Of a stretch of 42,181 nt of DNA, positions 35,215-42,181 are shown piece by piece (position 1 is the first letter of the stretch; every line of letters starts with the position of its first letter). The notes under the pieces are model-generated. The model saw only the letters and a list, made by a program, of their open reading frames with translations. It had not been told where the DNA came from and did no database searches. This DNA is from Alphaproteobacteria bacterium (GTDB lineage: Bacteria > Pseudomonadota > Alphaproteobacteria > Micropepsales > Micropepsaceae): NCBI GenBank assembly GCA_013697055.1, contig JACCXK010000093.1:1-42181 (forward strand), written 5' to 3'. The position numbers and the translations under genes are program-made.

Positions 35215-36165
35215 ATGCGCAAGATCATCGGCATCGCCGCTGCCGCTTTTTTGATCGCTTCCGTGGCGGCCCAGGCGCAGACCCGCGAGAAAATCATCAT
35301 CGACAGCGATATCGGCGATGACATTGACGATGCCTTTGCCGTGGGACTGGCGCTGTCCAGTCCGGAGTTCGAAATTCTGGGCGTCTCGGCCAGTTTCGGC
35401 GACACCGTCACCCGGGCCAGGATGTTCGACCGCATGCTGGGCGAGCTGGGTCGCAGCGACATTCCCGTGGCGATGGGCGCGCCCGCCGCCGTCAACCTCA
35501 ATGCCTTCACCCAGCGCCGCTATGCCGAAGGCGGCAGTGTGGCAGCGCGCCCGCATCCCAATGCCGTGGACTTCGTGCTGGAACAGGCGCGCAAATATCC
35601 CGGCCAGGTGACATTGGTGGCGGTGGGGCCGCTGCCCAATGTCGGGGCGATGATCGACAAGGACCCGGCCGCATTCCGCATGTTGAAACAGGTGGTGATC
35701 ATGGGCGGCTCGATCCGCACCATGAACGATCCCTATGGTGTGGCCGCGCCGATCGCGCCGCACCCCGAGTGGAACATCAAGAACGACATCGCCTCGGCCA
35801 AGAAACTGTTTGCCTCGGGCGTGAAGCTGAAAGTGATGCCGCTGGATTCCACCGCCAATTTGAAATTCCATGACGTGGCGCGCACCGCTCTTTTCCAGTA
35901 TGGCAGCATGCTGACCAATATCCTAGCGGGGCTAACCTATGAATGGACCGCCGCCACCCGCGCCTCTTCGCCAATCCTCTACGATCCCATGACGCTGGCC
36001 GCGCTGCTGCAGCCCTCACTTTGTCCGCTGACCCCGCTGCACATCACGGTGGACGATGCCGGCAACACCAAGGAGACGCCGGGCGCGCCCAATGCCGAAG
36101 TCTGCCTGCATTCGGACGCCGAGGCCTTTGCGCAATTCTATGTGAAGCGGGTCGCGGGCCATTGA
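35215..36165 (+). CDS. Exported inosine/uridine-preferring nucleoside hydrolase
   Basis: 316 residues: signal peptide [22 protein letters not shown], then the IUNH calcium site [11 protein letters not shown] (30-40). [20 protein letters not shown] and [10 protein letters not shown] follow, and the C-terminal [13 protein letters not shown] region carries the calcium-binding Asp. The signal implies periplasmic hydrolysis of ribonucleosides to base and ribose for scavenging. ATG 35215 has AGGGGTGG upstream. Its stop overlaps the next gene's start by one base (TGATG). Confidence 0.88.
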   Translation: MRKIIGIAAAAFLIASVAAQAQTREKIIIDSDIGDDIDDAFAVGLALSSPEFEILGVSASFGDTVTRARMFDRMLGELGRSDIPVAMGAPAAVNLNAFTQRRYAEGGSVAARPHPNAVDFVLEQARKYPGQVTLVAVGPLPNVGAMIDKDPAAFRMLKQVVIMGGSIRTMNDPYGVAAPIAPHPEWNIKNDIASAKKLFASGVKLKVMPLDSTANLKFHDVARTALFQYGSMLTNILAGLTYEWTAATRASSPILYDPMTLAALLQPSLCPLTPLHITVDDAGNTKETPGAPNAEVCLHSDAEAFAQFYVKRVAGH

Positions 36166-38078
36166 TGCAGCAATTGTTCGACCAAGCGCGCAACGCGCAA
36201 GCGCACGGCAACCTGGCCGAGGCCGCACGGCTTTACCGCCAGATCCTGGCGTCCATGCCGGCGCCCGAAGTGATGGTCAATTACGGCAATGTGCTGGGCC
36301 AACTGGGCAACCGCGCCGAGGCGCTGGCGCAGTTTGACCAGGCGCTGCAGCTCAATCCCAACCTGTTCGAAGCGCTGTTCAACCGCGCCAACCTGATGCT
36401 GGAACTGAAAAGACCGGTCGAGGCGCTGGCCAATTACGATCAGGTGCTCGTGTCGCGCCAGGATTTCGCCAGCGTGTGGAACAATCGCGGCACCGCCCTG
36501 CGCAGCTTGCAGCGGCTGGACGAGGCTCTGGCCAGCTTTCAGAAGGCGGCAACGATCGCGCCTGGGCATTGCAATGCGCTCACCAACTGCGCCGTCATCC
36601 TGTGGGACATGCGGCGGCTGAGAGACTCCTTGGCGGCGGTGGAGCGGGCTCTGGCGGTGCAACCCGGTTTTGCCGAGGCGCTCTATGTCAAAGCCAATGT
36701 GCTGCGCGACATGGGCCGCACCAGCGAAGCGCTGACCCATTACGAACAGGCGCTGGCGGGCAATCCGGCGCATGCCCATGCCCTGAACGGGTTGGCGCAG
36801 GTGGCGGGCATTCTTTGCGACTGGAAGCGCACCGCGGCGCTGACGCCACGGCTGCTGGAGAACGCGCCGGGTGGCCGCGCCCTGATCCAGCCTTTTGTCC
36901 TGATGGGGTACAGCGACGATGCCGCCTTGCTGCGGCGCTGCGCTGAGAACTACGTCCACCATGTCGCCTCGGCCCACCCCTCCCTGTCGGACGGCAAGCG
37001 TTATGGGCATGAGCGCATCCGGCTGGCGTACCTGTCCGCGGATTTCCACCAGCATCCCACCGCACAGCTTCTGGCCGAACTGTTCGAACGCCATGACCGC
37101 AGCCGCTTCGAAGTCACCGCTATCGCCTTCGGACCCGACGACGGCAGCGCCTTGCGCGCCCGAATGAAGAAGGCATTCGACCATTTCGAGGATGTGCGGG
37201 GCAAAAGCGATTCCGAAGTGGCGCAGATGCTGCGGGCCCGCGAGATCGACATCGCGGTGGACCTGAACGGCCATACCGCAGGCGCCCGTCCCGGCATCTT
37301 CAGCTATCGCCCTGCCCCCGTGCAGGTGAACTATCTGGTCTATCCCGGCACCACCGGCGCCCGCTTCATGGATGTGGTTCTGGCCGACCGCATCGCCCTG
37401 CCCGCCGATCAGCAGCCTTTCTTCAGCGAGAAGATCGTCCACCTGCCCGACTGCTACCAGGCCAATGACGCCACGCGCGTGGTGCCGCCGGCGCCCAGCC
37501 GCGCCGAAGCGGGCTTGCCGGAGAACGGCTTTGTCTTCTGCTGCTTCAACAACAGCTGGAAGATCACGCAGCCGGTGTTCGACATCTGGATGCGGCTGTT
37601 GTCGCAAGTCGATGGCAGCCTGTTGTGGTTGCTGGACGGACCCCATGCCGACAATCTGCGCGCCGAGGCCAAGGCGCGCGGCGTGGACCCGGGCCGGCTG
37701 GTGTTCGCGCCCCGGCTGCCGCCAGAGCAGCATCTGGCGCGGCATCAACTGGCGGACCTGTTCCTGGACACGCTGCCCTACAACGCCCACACCACCTGCA
37801 GCGACGCGCTGTGGGCAGGGCTGCCGGTCGTCACCTGCTACGGCAAGTCCTTTACCGGCCGCGTCGCTTCCAGCCTGCTGAAAGCGATCGACTTGCCCGA
37901 ACTGGTGACGGTGTCACCGGCAAAATATGAGGAGCTGGCGCTGGAACTGGCGACAGGCCCGGCCTTGCTGAAAGCAACACGCGAAAAGCTGGCGCGCAAC
38001 CGCACCACCACATCGCTTTTCGACAGCGAACGCTTTCGCAAAAATATCGAAGCTGCTTATGAGGCGATGCTGGCCTAG
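36165..38078 (+). CDS. TPR / GT41 O-GlcNAc-transferase-like glycosyltransferase
   Basis: 637 residues. The N-terminal half (about 1-240) has tandem TPRs (AEAARLYRQILASMP, AEALAQFDQALQLNPNLFEALFNRANLML, quoted in parts: FDQALQLNPNLFEALFNRA). The C-terminal GT41 catalytic region starts at about 285: LAYLSADFHQHPTAQLLAEL, DLNGHTAGARPGIFSYRPAP, VNYLVYPGTTGA, the nucleotide-sugar loop FCCFNNSWKI, and PYNAHTTCSDALWAGLPV. The probable role is cytosolic transfer of a sugar to proteins or another acceptor. Translation is coupled to the nucleoside hydrolase (TGATG). It is convergent with the amidohydrolase, sharing CTAG at the stops. The acceptor is unknown. Confidence 0.9.
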   Translation: MQQLFDQARNAQAHGNLAEAARLYRQILASMPAPEVMVNYGNVLGQLGNRAEALAQFDQALQLNPNLFEALFNRANLMLELKRPVEALANYDQVLVSRQDFASVWNNRGTALRSLQRLDEALASFQKAATIAPGHCNALTNCAVILWDMRRLRDSLAAVERALAVQPGFAEALYVKANVLRDMGRTSEALTHYEQALAGNPAHAHALNGLAQVAGILCDWKRTAALTPRLLENAPGGRALIQPFVLMGYSDDAALLRRCAENYVHHVASAHPSLSDGKRYGHERIRLAYLSADFHQHPTAQLLAELFERHDRSRFEVTAIAFGPDDGSALRARMKKAFDHFEDVRGKSDSEVAQMLRAREIDIAVDLNGHTAGARPGIFSYRPAPVQVNYLVYPGTTGARFMDVVLADRIALPADQQPFFSEKIVHLPDCYQANDATRVVPPAPSRAEAGLPENGFVFCCFNNSWKITQPVFDIWMRLLSQVDGSLLWLLDGPHADNLRAEAKARGVDPGRLVFAPRLPPEQHLARHQLADLFLDTLPYNAHTTCSDALWAGLPVVTCYGKSFTGRVASSLLKAIDLPELVTVSPAKYEELALELATGPALLKATREKLARNRTTTSLFDSERFRKNIEAAYEAMLA

Positions 38079-38998
38079 AGCGCCTTGGGCCGCTTCTTGG
38101 GATCGAAGCCGTAAAAACGTTCCGGATTTTCCACCAGGATGCGGTGGCGCAACTTCGCGTCCGGCGCCCATTTGGCCATCAGGTTCAGCAAGGTGACGTC
38201 ATCCGGCATCGCCACCGGGTTCAGTTTCTTGGTGGCGTCGGGGTGCGGCCAGTCACTTCCCCAGACGCAACGTTCGGGCGCCGCCTTGATATAACCCATC
38301 GCCGCCGCACTGGCGCCCGCATAGTCCGGCGGCGTGCCGCCGCCATACAGATACGCACCCGACACCTTTACCCAGCCATGACCGCTGTCCAGCAGCTTGC
38401 GCACCGTGACATATTGCGGCCCCTTGTCATCCGCGGCGCGGCCCAGGTGATCGATGATGACCGGGATCGGCAGACCCAGCAAAACCTTTTCCATCTGCAC
38501 CAGCTGCTCGGGCGGCATATTGCATTGCATGTGCCAGCCCAATGCCGCTACGCGCCGCGCCAGCGGCATCACTTCATCGGCGCCAACCGGATTGCCCAAC
38601 CCGAACTGCACCCGGATGCCGCGCGTGCCGGCATCATGCAGGGTCTTCAGTTCCGCATCGGTGACCGCGCTGTTGACCACACAGACGGCGCGAGCGTTAT
38701 CGCCCATCTGCGCCAGCACATCCAGCAAACACGTATTGTCGGTGCCATAGGTCGAGGGCTGCACCATCACATTGCGGCTGGTGCCCAACCTTTTCTGCAA
38801 CGCCTTGTAGTCTTGGACCGTGGCATAGGGCGGCGTCAGCACCGCCTTGGGGTTAAAGGGAAAGCGCGGATCGTAAATGTGGTGATGGCTGTCACAGGCG
38901 CCGTCGGGGACCTGGAACGTTACCTTGGGGTCCTTGGCCAGCGCCGGCGTGGCGACCAGCGCCAGTCCAGCCACAACAGTGCGGCGATCAACGCGCAT
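38075..38998 (-). CDS. Exported amidohydrolase (COG3618-like, pyrone-dicarboxylate lactonase group)
   Basis: 307 residues: signal [21 protein letters not shown] (with Arg5-Arg6, possibly Tat), then a TIM-barrel amidohydrolase. DSHHHIYDP gives the metal-type His38/His40 pair; VIIDHLGR (about 180-187) and VWGSDWPHPD (about 247-256) are the later family motifs. Relatives include 2-pyrone-4,6-dicarboxylate lactonase and sugar lactonases. The ATG shares one base with the stop of the PQQ-type dehydrogenase (TAATG). This coupling suggests it hydrolyses a lactone made by that enzyme in the periplasm. Confidence 0.83.
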   Translation of the reverse strand: MRVDRRTVVAGLALVATPALAKDPKVTFQVPDGACDSHHHIYDPRFPFNPKAVLTPPYATVQDYKALQKRLGTSRNVMVQPSTYGTDNTCLLDVLAQMGDNARAVCVVNSAVTDAELKTLHDAGTRGIRVQFGLGNPVGADEVMPLARRVAALGWHMQCNMPPEQLVQMEKVLLGLPIPVIIDHLGRAADDKGPQYVTVRKLLDSGHGWVKVSGAYLYGGGTPPDYAGASAAAMGYIKAAPERCVWGSDWPHPDATKKLNPVAMPDDVTLLNLMAKWAPDAKLRHRILVENPERFYGFDPKKRPKAL

Positions 38999-40206
38999 TA
39001 TTTCTTCCCCGTATAAGTGACTTTCCAGATCGTCTGGCCCTGGTCATCGGCCACCAGCAGGCTGCCGTCTTTCGCCACGGCCAACCCCACCGGACGGCCC
39101 CAGGCCTTGGGCGGATTCTTCGACACGCCGTCCCAGAAACCCACCAGGAAATTGTCATAGCCGCCCACCGGGCGTCCATTCTTCATGCGGATGCGCACCA
39201 CCTTGTAGCCATGCGGCGCGCTGGTGTTCCACGATCCGTGCAGCGACACGAAGGCGTCGCCTTTGTAATCGGCGGGAAAACTGCTGCCGGTATAAAAGGC
39301 CAGCCCGGTCGGCGCGCTGTGCGCCGGGAACAGCACGTCGGGCGTGATCGCCTTGGCCACCATGTCGGGCCTCTTGGCGCCCAGATCGGGATCGGGGATC
39401 TGGCCGGTATAGCTCCAGGGATAGCCGTAGAAACCGCCCGGCTTCACATAGGTGAAAAAGTCCGGCGGCAGGTTGTCGCCCAACCCGTCGCGCTCATTGG
39501 TGGCGACGAACAAGTCGTGGGTGCCGGGCGCGAAAGCCACGCCCACCGGGTTGCGGATGCCGCTGGCGTAATCGACCAACTGGCCATTCTTGATCTGGAA
39601 AATCTTGGCGCCCGGCTGGTATTCGGAAACATTGTCGTGACTGCCCATCTCCACGAACATCGACCCGTCCGGCGCGATGGCGAAGTTGCGGGTGCCGTGC
39701 ATGCCCGAATTGCGCAGGTCCGGTGTTTTGGTCACCTGCTCCAGCTTGCCGGCTCGGGTGGCGCCCGCGACATAGGGCGTGCGCCAGATGGCGATCTGGT
39801 CGCTGATGTACACAAAACCGTCATGGACCGCGACGCCGGAAGGATTGTGCAACCCTTCCGCAAAGGTGAATCGCTGGTCCGCGGCGCCGGTTCCCGCGGC
39901 GTCGCGCAACAGGCTAATCTTGTTGGCCTTTCGCTCCGACAGGAACACATCGCCATTGGGCGCGATCGCCATGAAGCGGGGAAAGGTCAGTTTGTCGGCA
40001 TAGATCGAGACGGTGAAGCCCTTGGGCGCCTTGGGCATCATGCCGGCAGGGCGCGGGATCGCCTCATTATTGTTGGCCACCGCCGGGCTGGCATAGGGCC
40101 TGGGCAGGTCCGACTGTTTGAGCAGGAAATGCTGGCCGGGCTGGTCCACCGCCGCCCAGGCGGCGCTGGACAGCAGCAACAGCATCGTCACGGCACGGAT
40201 CGTCAT
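38998..40206 (-). CDS. Exported PQQ-dependent sugar dehydrogenase-like protein (sorbosone dehydrogenase type)
   Basis: 402 residues: signal [18 protein letters not shown] and a beta-propeller of the soluble GDH/sorbosone dehydrogenase class. Segments include [18 protein letters not shown] (about 75-92), [76 protein letters not shown] and [20 protein letters not shown]. His and Arg in GLHNPSG/GIRNP occupy positions expected near PQQ. It would oxidise an aldose or polyol to a lactone with periplasmic electron transfer; PQQ binding is inferred. The ribosome site is GAGGGGA. Confidence 0.83.
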   Translation of the reverse strand: MTIRAVTMLLLLSSAAWAAVDQPGQHFLLKQSDLPRPYASPAVANNNEAIPRPAGMMPKAPKGFTVSIYADKLTFPRFMAIAPNGDVFLSERKANKISLLRDAAGTGAADQRFTFAEGLHNPSGVAVHDGFVYISDQIAIWRTPYVAGATRAGKLEQVTKTPDLRNSGMHGTRNFAIAPDGSMFVEMGSHDNVSEYQPGAKIFQIKNGQLVDYASGIRNPVGVAFAPGTHDLFVATNERDGLGDNLPPDFFTYVKPGGFYGYPWSYTGQIPDPDLGAKRPDMVAKAITPDVLFPAHSAPTGLAFYTGSSFPADYKGDAFVSLHGSWNTSAPHGYKVVRIRMKNGRPVGGYDNFLVGFWDGVSKNPPKAWGRPVGLAVAKDGSLLVADDQGQTIWKVTYTGKK

Positions 40207-40313
40207 GTCCCCTCCACGCGCCGCTTCTCGCGGCTTTTTGTGCGGGCGAGAATGGCCGGGCGCGACTTCAAAAACAATGGTGCGGGCCTCGCGGACCGGC
40301 TAAAAGCCCCGCC

Positions 40314-41180
40314 ATGACAGTGCCGGAAACCCGCAAGATCGAGGCGCGCGCCTGGTTCGAAGCCTTGCGCGACCGCATCATGACGGCGTTTGAAACGCTG
40401 GAGGATGAAGCGCCGGCGAATCTCTATCCCGGCGCGCCCGGCCGCTTCCAGAAAACCCCCTGGTCGCGCGGCGAAGACGAAGGCGGCGGGGTGATGGGCA
40501 TGATGCGCGGCCGGCTGTTCGAGAAGGTCGGCGTGCACACCTCCACCGTGTTCGGCGCTTTCTCGCCGGAATTCGCCAAGCAGGTGAAAGGCGCCGGCGA
40601 AGACCCGCGCTTCTGGGCCAGCGGCATCAGCCTGATCGCCCATATGAAGAATCCGCGGATTCCCGCGGTGCACATGAACACCCGCATGATCGTGACCACC
40701 GAAAGCTGGTTCGGCGGCGGCGCAGATTTGAACCCCACCTTGGATGCGGCCCGCAGCCCGCGCCATCCCGATACGGTGGACTTCCATGCGCGCTTGAAGA
40801 AGGCCTGCGACGGTTTCAACACCGACTGGTTCCCCAAGTACAAGAAATGGGCCGACACGTATTTTTGGCTGCCACACCGGCTGGAGCCGCGCGGCACTGG
40901 CGGCATCTTCTATGACCATCACGACTCGGGCGACTGGAGCCGCGATTTCGCCTTCACCAGGGCGGTGGGCGAAGCCTTTCTCGACATCCAGCCCCAGATC
41001 ATCCGCCGCCGCATGGAAGAAGCCTGGACCGAGGAGGAACGCCACGAACAGGCCAAGTGGCGCGGCCGCTATGTCGAGTTCAATCTTCTGTATGACCGCG
41101 GCACCCATTTCGGTCTGAAGACCGGCGGCAATGTTGAAAGCATTCTTTCCTCCATGCCGCCCGTTGCTGAATGGAAGTGA
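40314..41180 (+). CDS. hemF: Oxygen-dependent coproporphyrinogen III oxidase
   Basis: Decarboxylates coproporphyrinogen III to protoporphyrinogen IX using O2 in the cytosol. 288 residues with family landmarks [17 protein letters not shown] (about 44-60), [25 protein letters not shown] (about 99-123, quoted in parts: [16 protein letters not shown]), [47 protein letters not shown] and a C-terminal LSSMPP. Length is normal. It is divergent from the PQQ-type dehydrogenase; hemC starts eight bases after it, making a haem operon. Confidence 0.96.
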   Translation: MTVPETRKIEARAWFEALRDRIMTAFETLEDEAPANLYPGAPGRFQKTPWSRGEDEGGGVMGMMRGRLFEKVGVHTSTVFGAFSPEFAKQVKGAGEDPRFWASGISLIAHMKNPRIPAVHMNTRMIVTTESWFGGGADLNPTLDAARSPRHPDTVDFHARLKKACDGFNTDWFPKYKKWADTYFWLPHRLEPRGTGGIFYDHHDSGDWSRDFAFTRAVGEAFLDIQPQIIRRRMEEAWTEEERHEQAKWRGRYVEFNLLYDRGTHFGLKTGGNVESILSSMPPVAEWK

Positions 41181-41188
41181 GGCGCGGA

Positions 41189-42115
41189 ATGGAAATGAAA
41201 CTGGGCTCGCGCGGTTCGCCGCTGGCACTGGCCCAGTCGCGGCTGGTGGCCGGGATGCTGAATATCAGCGAAGCCGCCATCCAGAGTTTCATGACCAGCG
41301 GCGACCAGATCCAGGGCCGCTTGCAGGAGCAAGGCGGCAAGGGGTTGTTCACCAAGGAGCTGGACGAAGCCCTGCTGGACGGGCGCATCGACATCGCCAT
41401 CCATTCCATGAAGGACCTCCCCACCCGCATGCCGGACGGGATTGTTCTGGCTTGCGTGCCCGCGCGCGAGGACCAGCGCGATGCGTTCATTGCCACGCGC
41501 GCCAAGAGTTTGATGGAATTGCCGGCCGGCGCCACGGTGGGCACCGCATCCTTGCGCCGCCAGGCCCAGTCCCTGCACGCGCGGCCCGATCTGAAAGTGG
41601 AATTGCTGCGCGGCCGGGTGGAAACGCGCCTCGCAAAAATCGAAGGCGGCGCCTTTGATGCGACTTATCTGGCGCTCGCCGGATTGAAGCGGCTGGGGCT
41701 GGAACGCCACGCCGCGTCGATCGTGGATAGTGAGGCGATGCCGCCGGCGCCGGGACAGGGGGCGCTGGCCATCACCTGCCGCGCCGAAGACGCGAAAGTC
41801 ATCGCCCGCCTGGCGAAGATCAATATCGCCGAGCATGCCGTCACCACCACTGCCGAACGCGCCTTCCTGCAGGCGCTGGACGGTTCCTGCCGCACGCCGA
41901 TCGCGGCGATGGCCCGGATCGAGGACGGCAACCTTTCCTTCCTGGGCGAAGTGCTGACCCCGGACGGCAAACAGTGCTGGCGGCGTCGCGAAAGCGTCGC
42001 GTTGGGAAGCGACGGCATCGAAACAGCCCGCGCCCTGGGCCTGAAGCTGGGTGCGCAGATCAAGGCCGAAGCCGGGCCGCTCTATCAGGCCCACTTTGGT
42101 GATGGCGGCTGGTAG
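41189..42115 (+). CDS. hemC: Hydroxymethylbilane synthase (porphobilinogen deaminase)
   Basis: Assembles four porphobilinogens into hydroxymethylbilane on a dipyrromethane cofactor. 308 residues: LGSRGSPLALAQSRLV at 5-20, KGLFTKELDEAL, catalytic Asp76 in HSMKDLPT, GTASLRRQAQSL, LRGRVETRLAKIEGG, PAPGQGALAITCR, and cofactor-attaching Cys234 in LDGSCRTPI. I chose ATG 41189 with GAGG six bases upstream; an in-frame ATG at 41171 would overlap hemF. It forms a haem-biosynthesis operon with hemF. Confidence 0.96.
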   Translation: MEMKLGSRGSPLALAQSRLVAGMLNISEAAIQSFMTSGDQIQGRLQEQGGKGLFTKELDEALLDGRIDIAIHSMKDLPTRMPDGIVLACVPAREDQRDAFIATRAKSLMELPAGATVGTASLRRQAQSLHARPDLKVELLRGRVETRLAKIEGGAFDATYLALAGLKRLGLERHAASIVDSEAMPPAPGQGALAITCRAEDAKVIARLAKINIAEHAVTTTAERAFLQALDGSCRTPIAAMARIEDGNLSFLGEVLTPDGKQCWRRRESVALGSDGIETARALGLKLGAQIKAEAGPLYQAHFGDGGW

Positions 42116-42123
42116 AGCCGGGA

Positions 42124-42174
42124 CGGCTGGCGGCCATGCCGCCAGCCGATGATTTGGTCCAGTGGACCAAATCA
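42124..42174. repeat. Two tandem perfect hairpins after hemC
   Basis: CGGCTGGCGGC-CAT-GCCGCCAGCCG (42124-42148) and TGATTTGGTCC-AGT-GGACCAAATCA (42150-42174) are each 11-bp perfect stems with 3-base loops, one base apart. They begin nine bases after the hemC stop codon. There is no T-tract, so they may act as mRNA 3'-end stabilisers or Rho-associated ends rather than classic terminators. The second one may be a dispersed repeat element. Confidence 0.7.
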
Positions 42175-42181
42175 ACCGGCG

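Noticed and set aside
36138-37790. 550-codon minus-strand frame opposite the GT41 gene
   Set aside because: The plus-strand protein has complete TPR and GT41 motifs; the antisense frame has none.
40220-40239. Plus-strand terminator GCCGC-TTCTC-GCGGC-TTTTT upstream of hemF
   Set aside because: Looks like a short terminator, but no plus-strand gene ends nearby; the stem is only 5 bp. It could stop antisense transcripts, but this is unproven.

Overview
The window is G+C-rich, densely packed chromosomal DNA with many 1- and 4-base start/stop overlaps (TAATG, TAGTG, TGATG, ATGA). The gene content points to an alphaproteobacterium: glmU-glmS, hemF-hemC, a MASE1 histidine kinase, HWE-type kinases, and many exported PQQ/NHL/amidohydrolase-type proteins. 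I cannot place it more precisely than a Caulobacterales/Micropepsales/Rhizobiales-like lineage.

Layout. 1-4.8 kb: housekeeping sugar metabolism on the minus strand (glmU, glmS, then rpiA running off the left edge), with a divergent gph-type phosphatase and a single-domain response regulator. 4.9-6.6 kb: a membrane-bound MASE1 histidine kinase. 6.67 kb: tRNA-Val(CAC). 6.7-16.27 kb: a roughly 9.5 kb genomic island. It starts in the 3' half of the tRNA gene and ends at an imperfect 46-base copy of that 3' half (40/46 identical). A broken tyrosine-recombinase N-terminus lies just inside the tRNA end, and parts of the island are visibly less G+C-rich than the flanks. Its cargo is one minus-strand signalling operon: a 2286-residue cytoplasmic poly-HAMP hybrid histidine kinase (14 HAMP-type units of about 92 residues, a GAF-like region, HisKA/HATPase, three receiver domains), a receiver-HWE kinase, and a stand-alone receiver.

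16.3-17.1 kb: cspA with a clear intrinsic terminator, then two small conserved-type proteins. 17.3-22.9 kb: a four-gene minus-strand operon (exported N,N-dimethylformamidase-like protein, APC amino-acid permease, exported DUF2961/GH172 protein, exported cupin-like protein) that looks like a scavenging or catabolic locus. 23.2-24.3 kb: a small PepSY protein facing a multi-pass membrane protein with four internal LG-x-T-x-x-D motifs. 24.5-28.5 kb: trypsin-like protease, MoxR ATPase, DUF58 and BatA-like VWA operon. 28.6-32.1 kb: an operon of exported proteins (NHL propeller, small Cys-containing protein, YncE-like propeller, lipocalin).

32.3-35.1 kb: a coclaurine-N-methyltransferase-like SAM methyltransferase, then a minus-strand run of alpha/beta hydrolase, cupin and FKBP. 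35.2-38.1 kb: an exported nucleoside hydrolase overlapping a TPR-GT41 O-GlcNAc-transferase-like protein. 38.1-40.2 kb: an exported PQQ-type sugar dehydrogenase-like protein coupled to an exported COG3618-like amidohydrolase/lactonase. 40.3-42.1 kb: hemF and hemC, followed by two tandem perfect hairpins at the right edge.

The most unusual content is the tRNA-bounded island with its giant poly-HAMP phosphorelay. The exported dehydrogenase/lactonase pair and the formamidase-like/permease/GH172 operon come next. All functions are inferred from sequence motifs; no database search was run.
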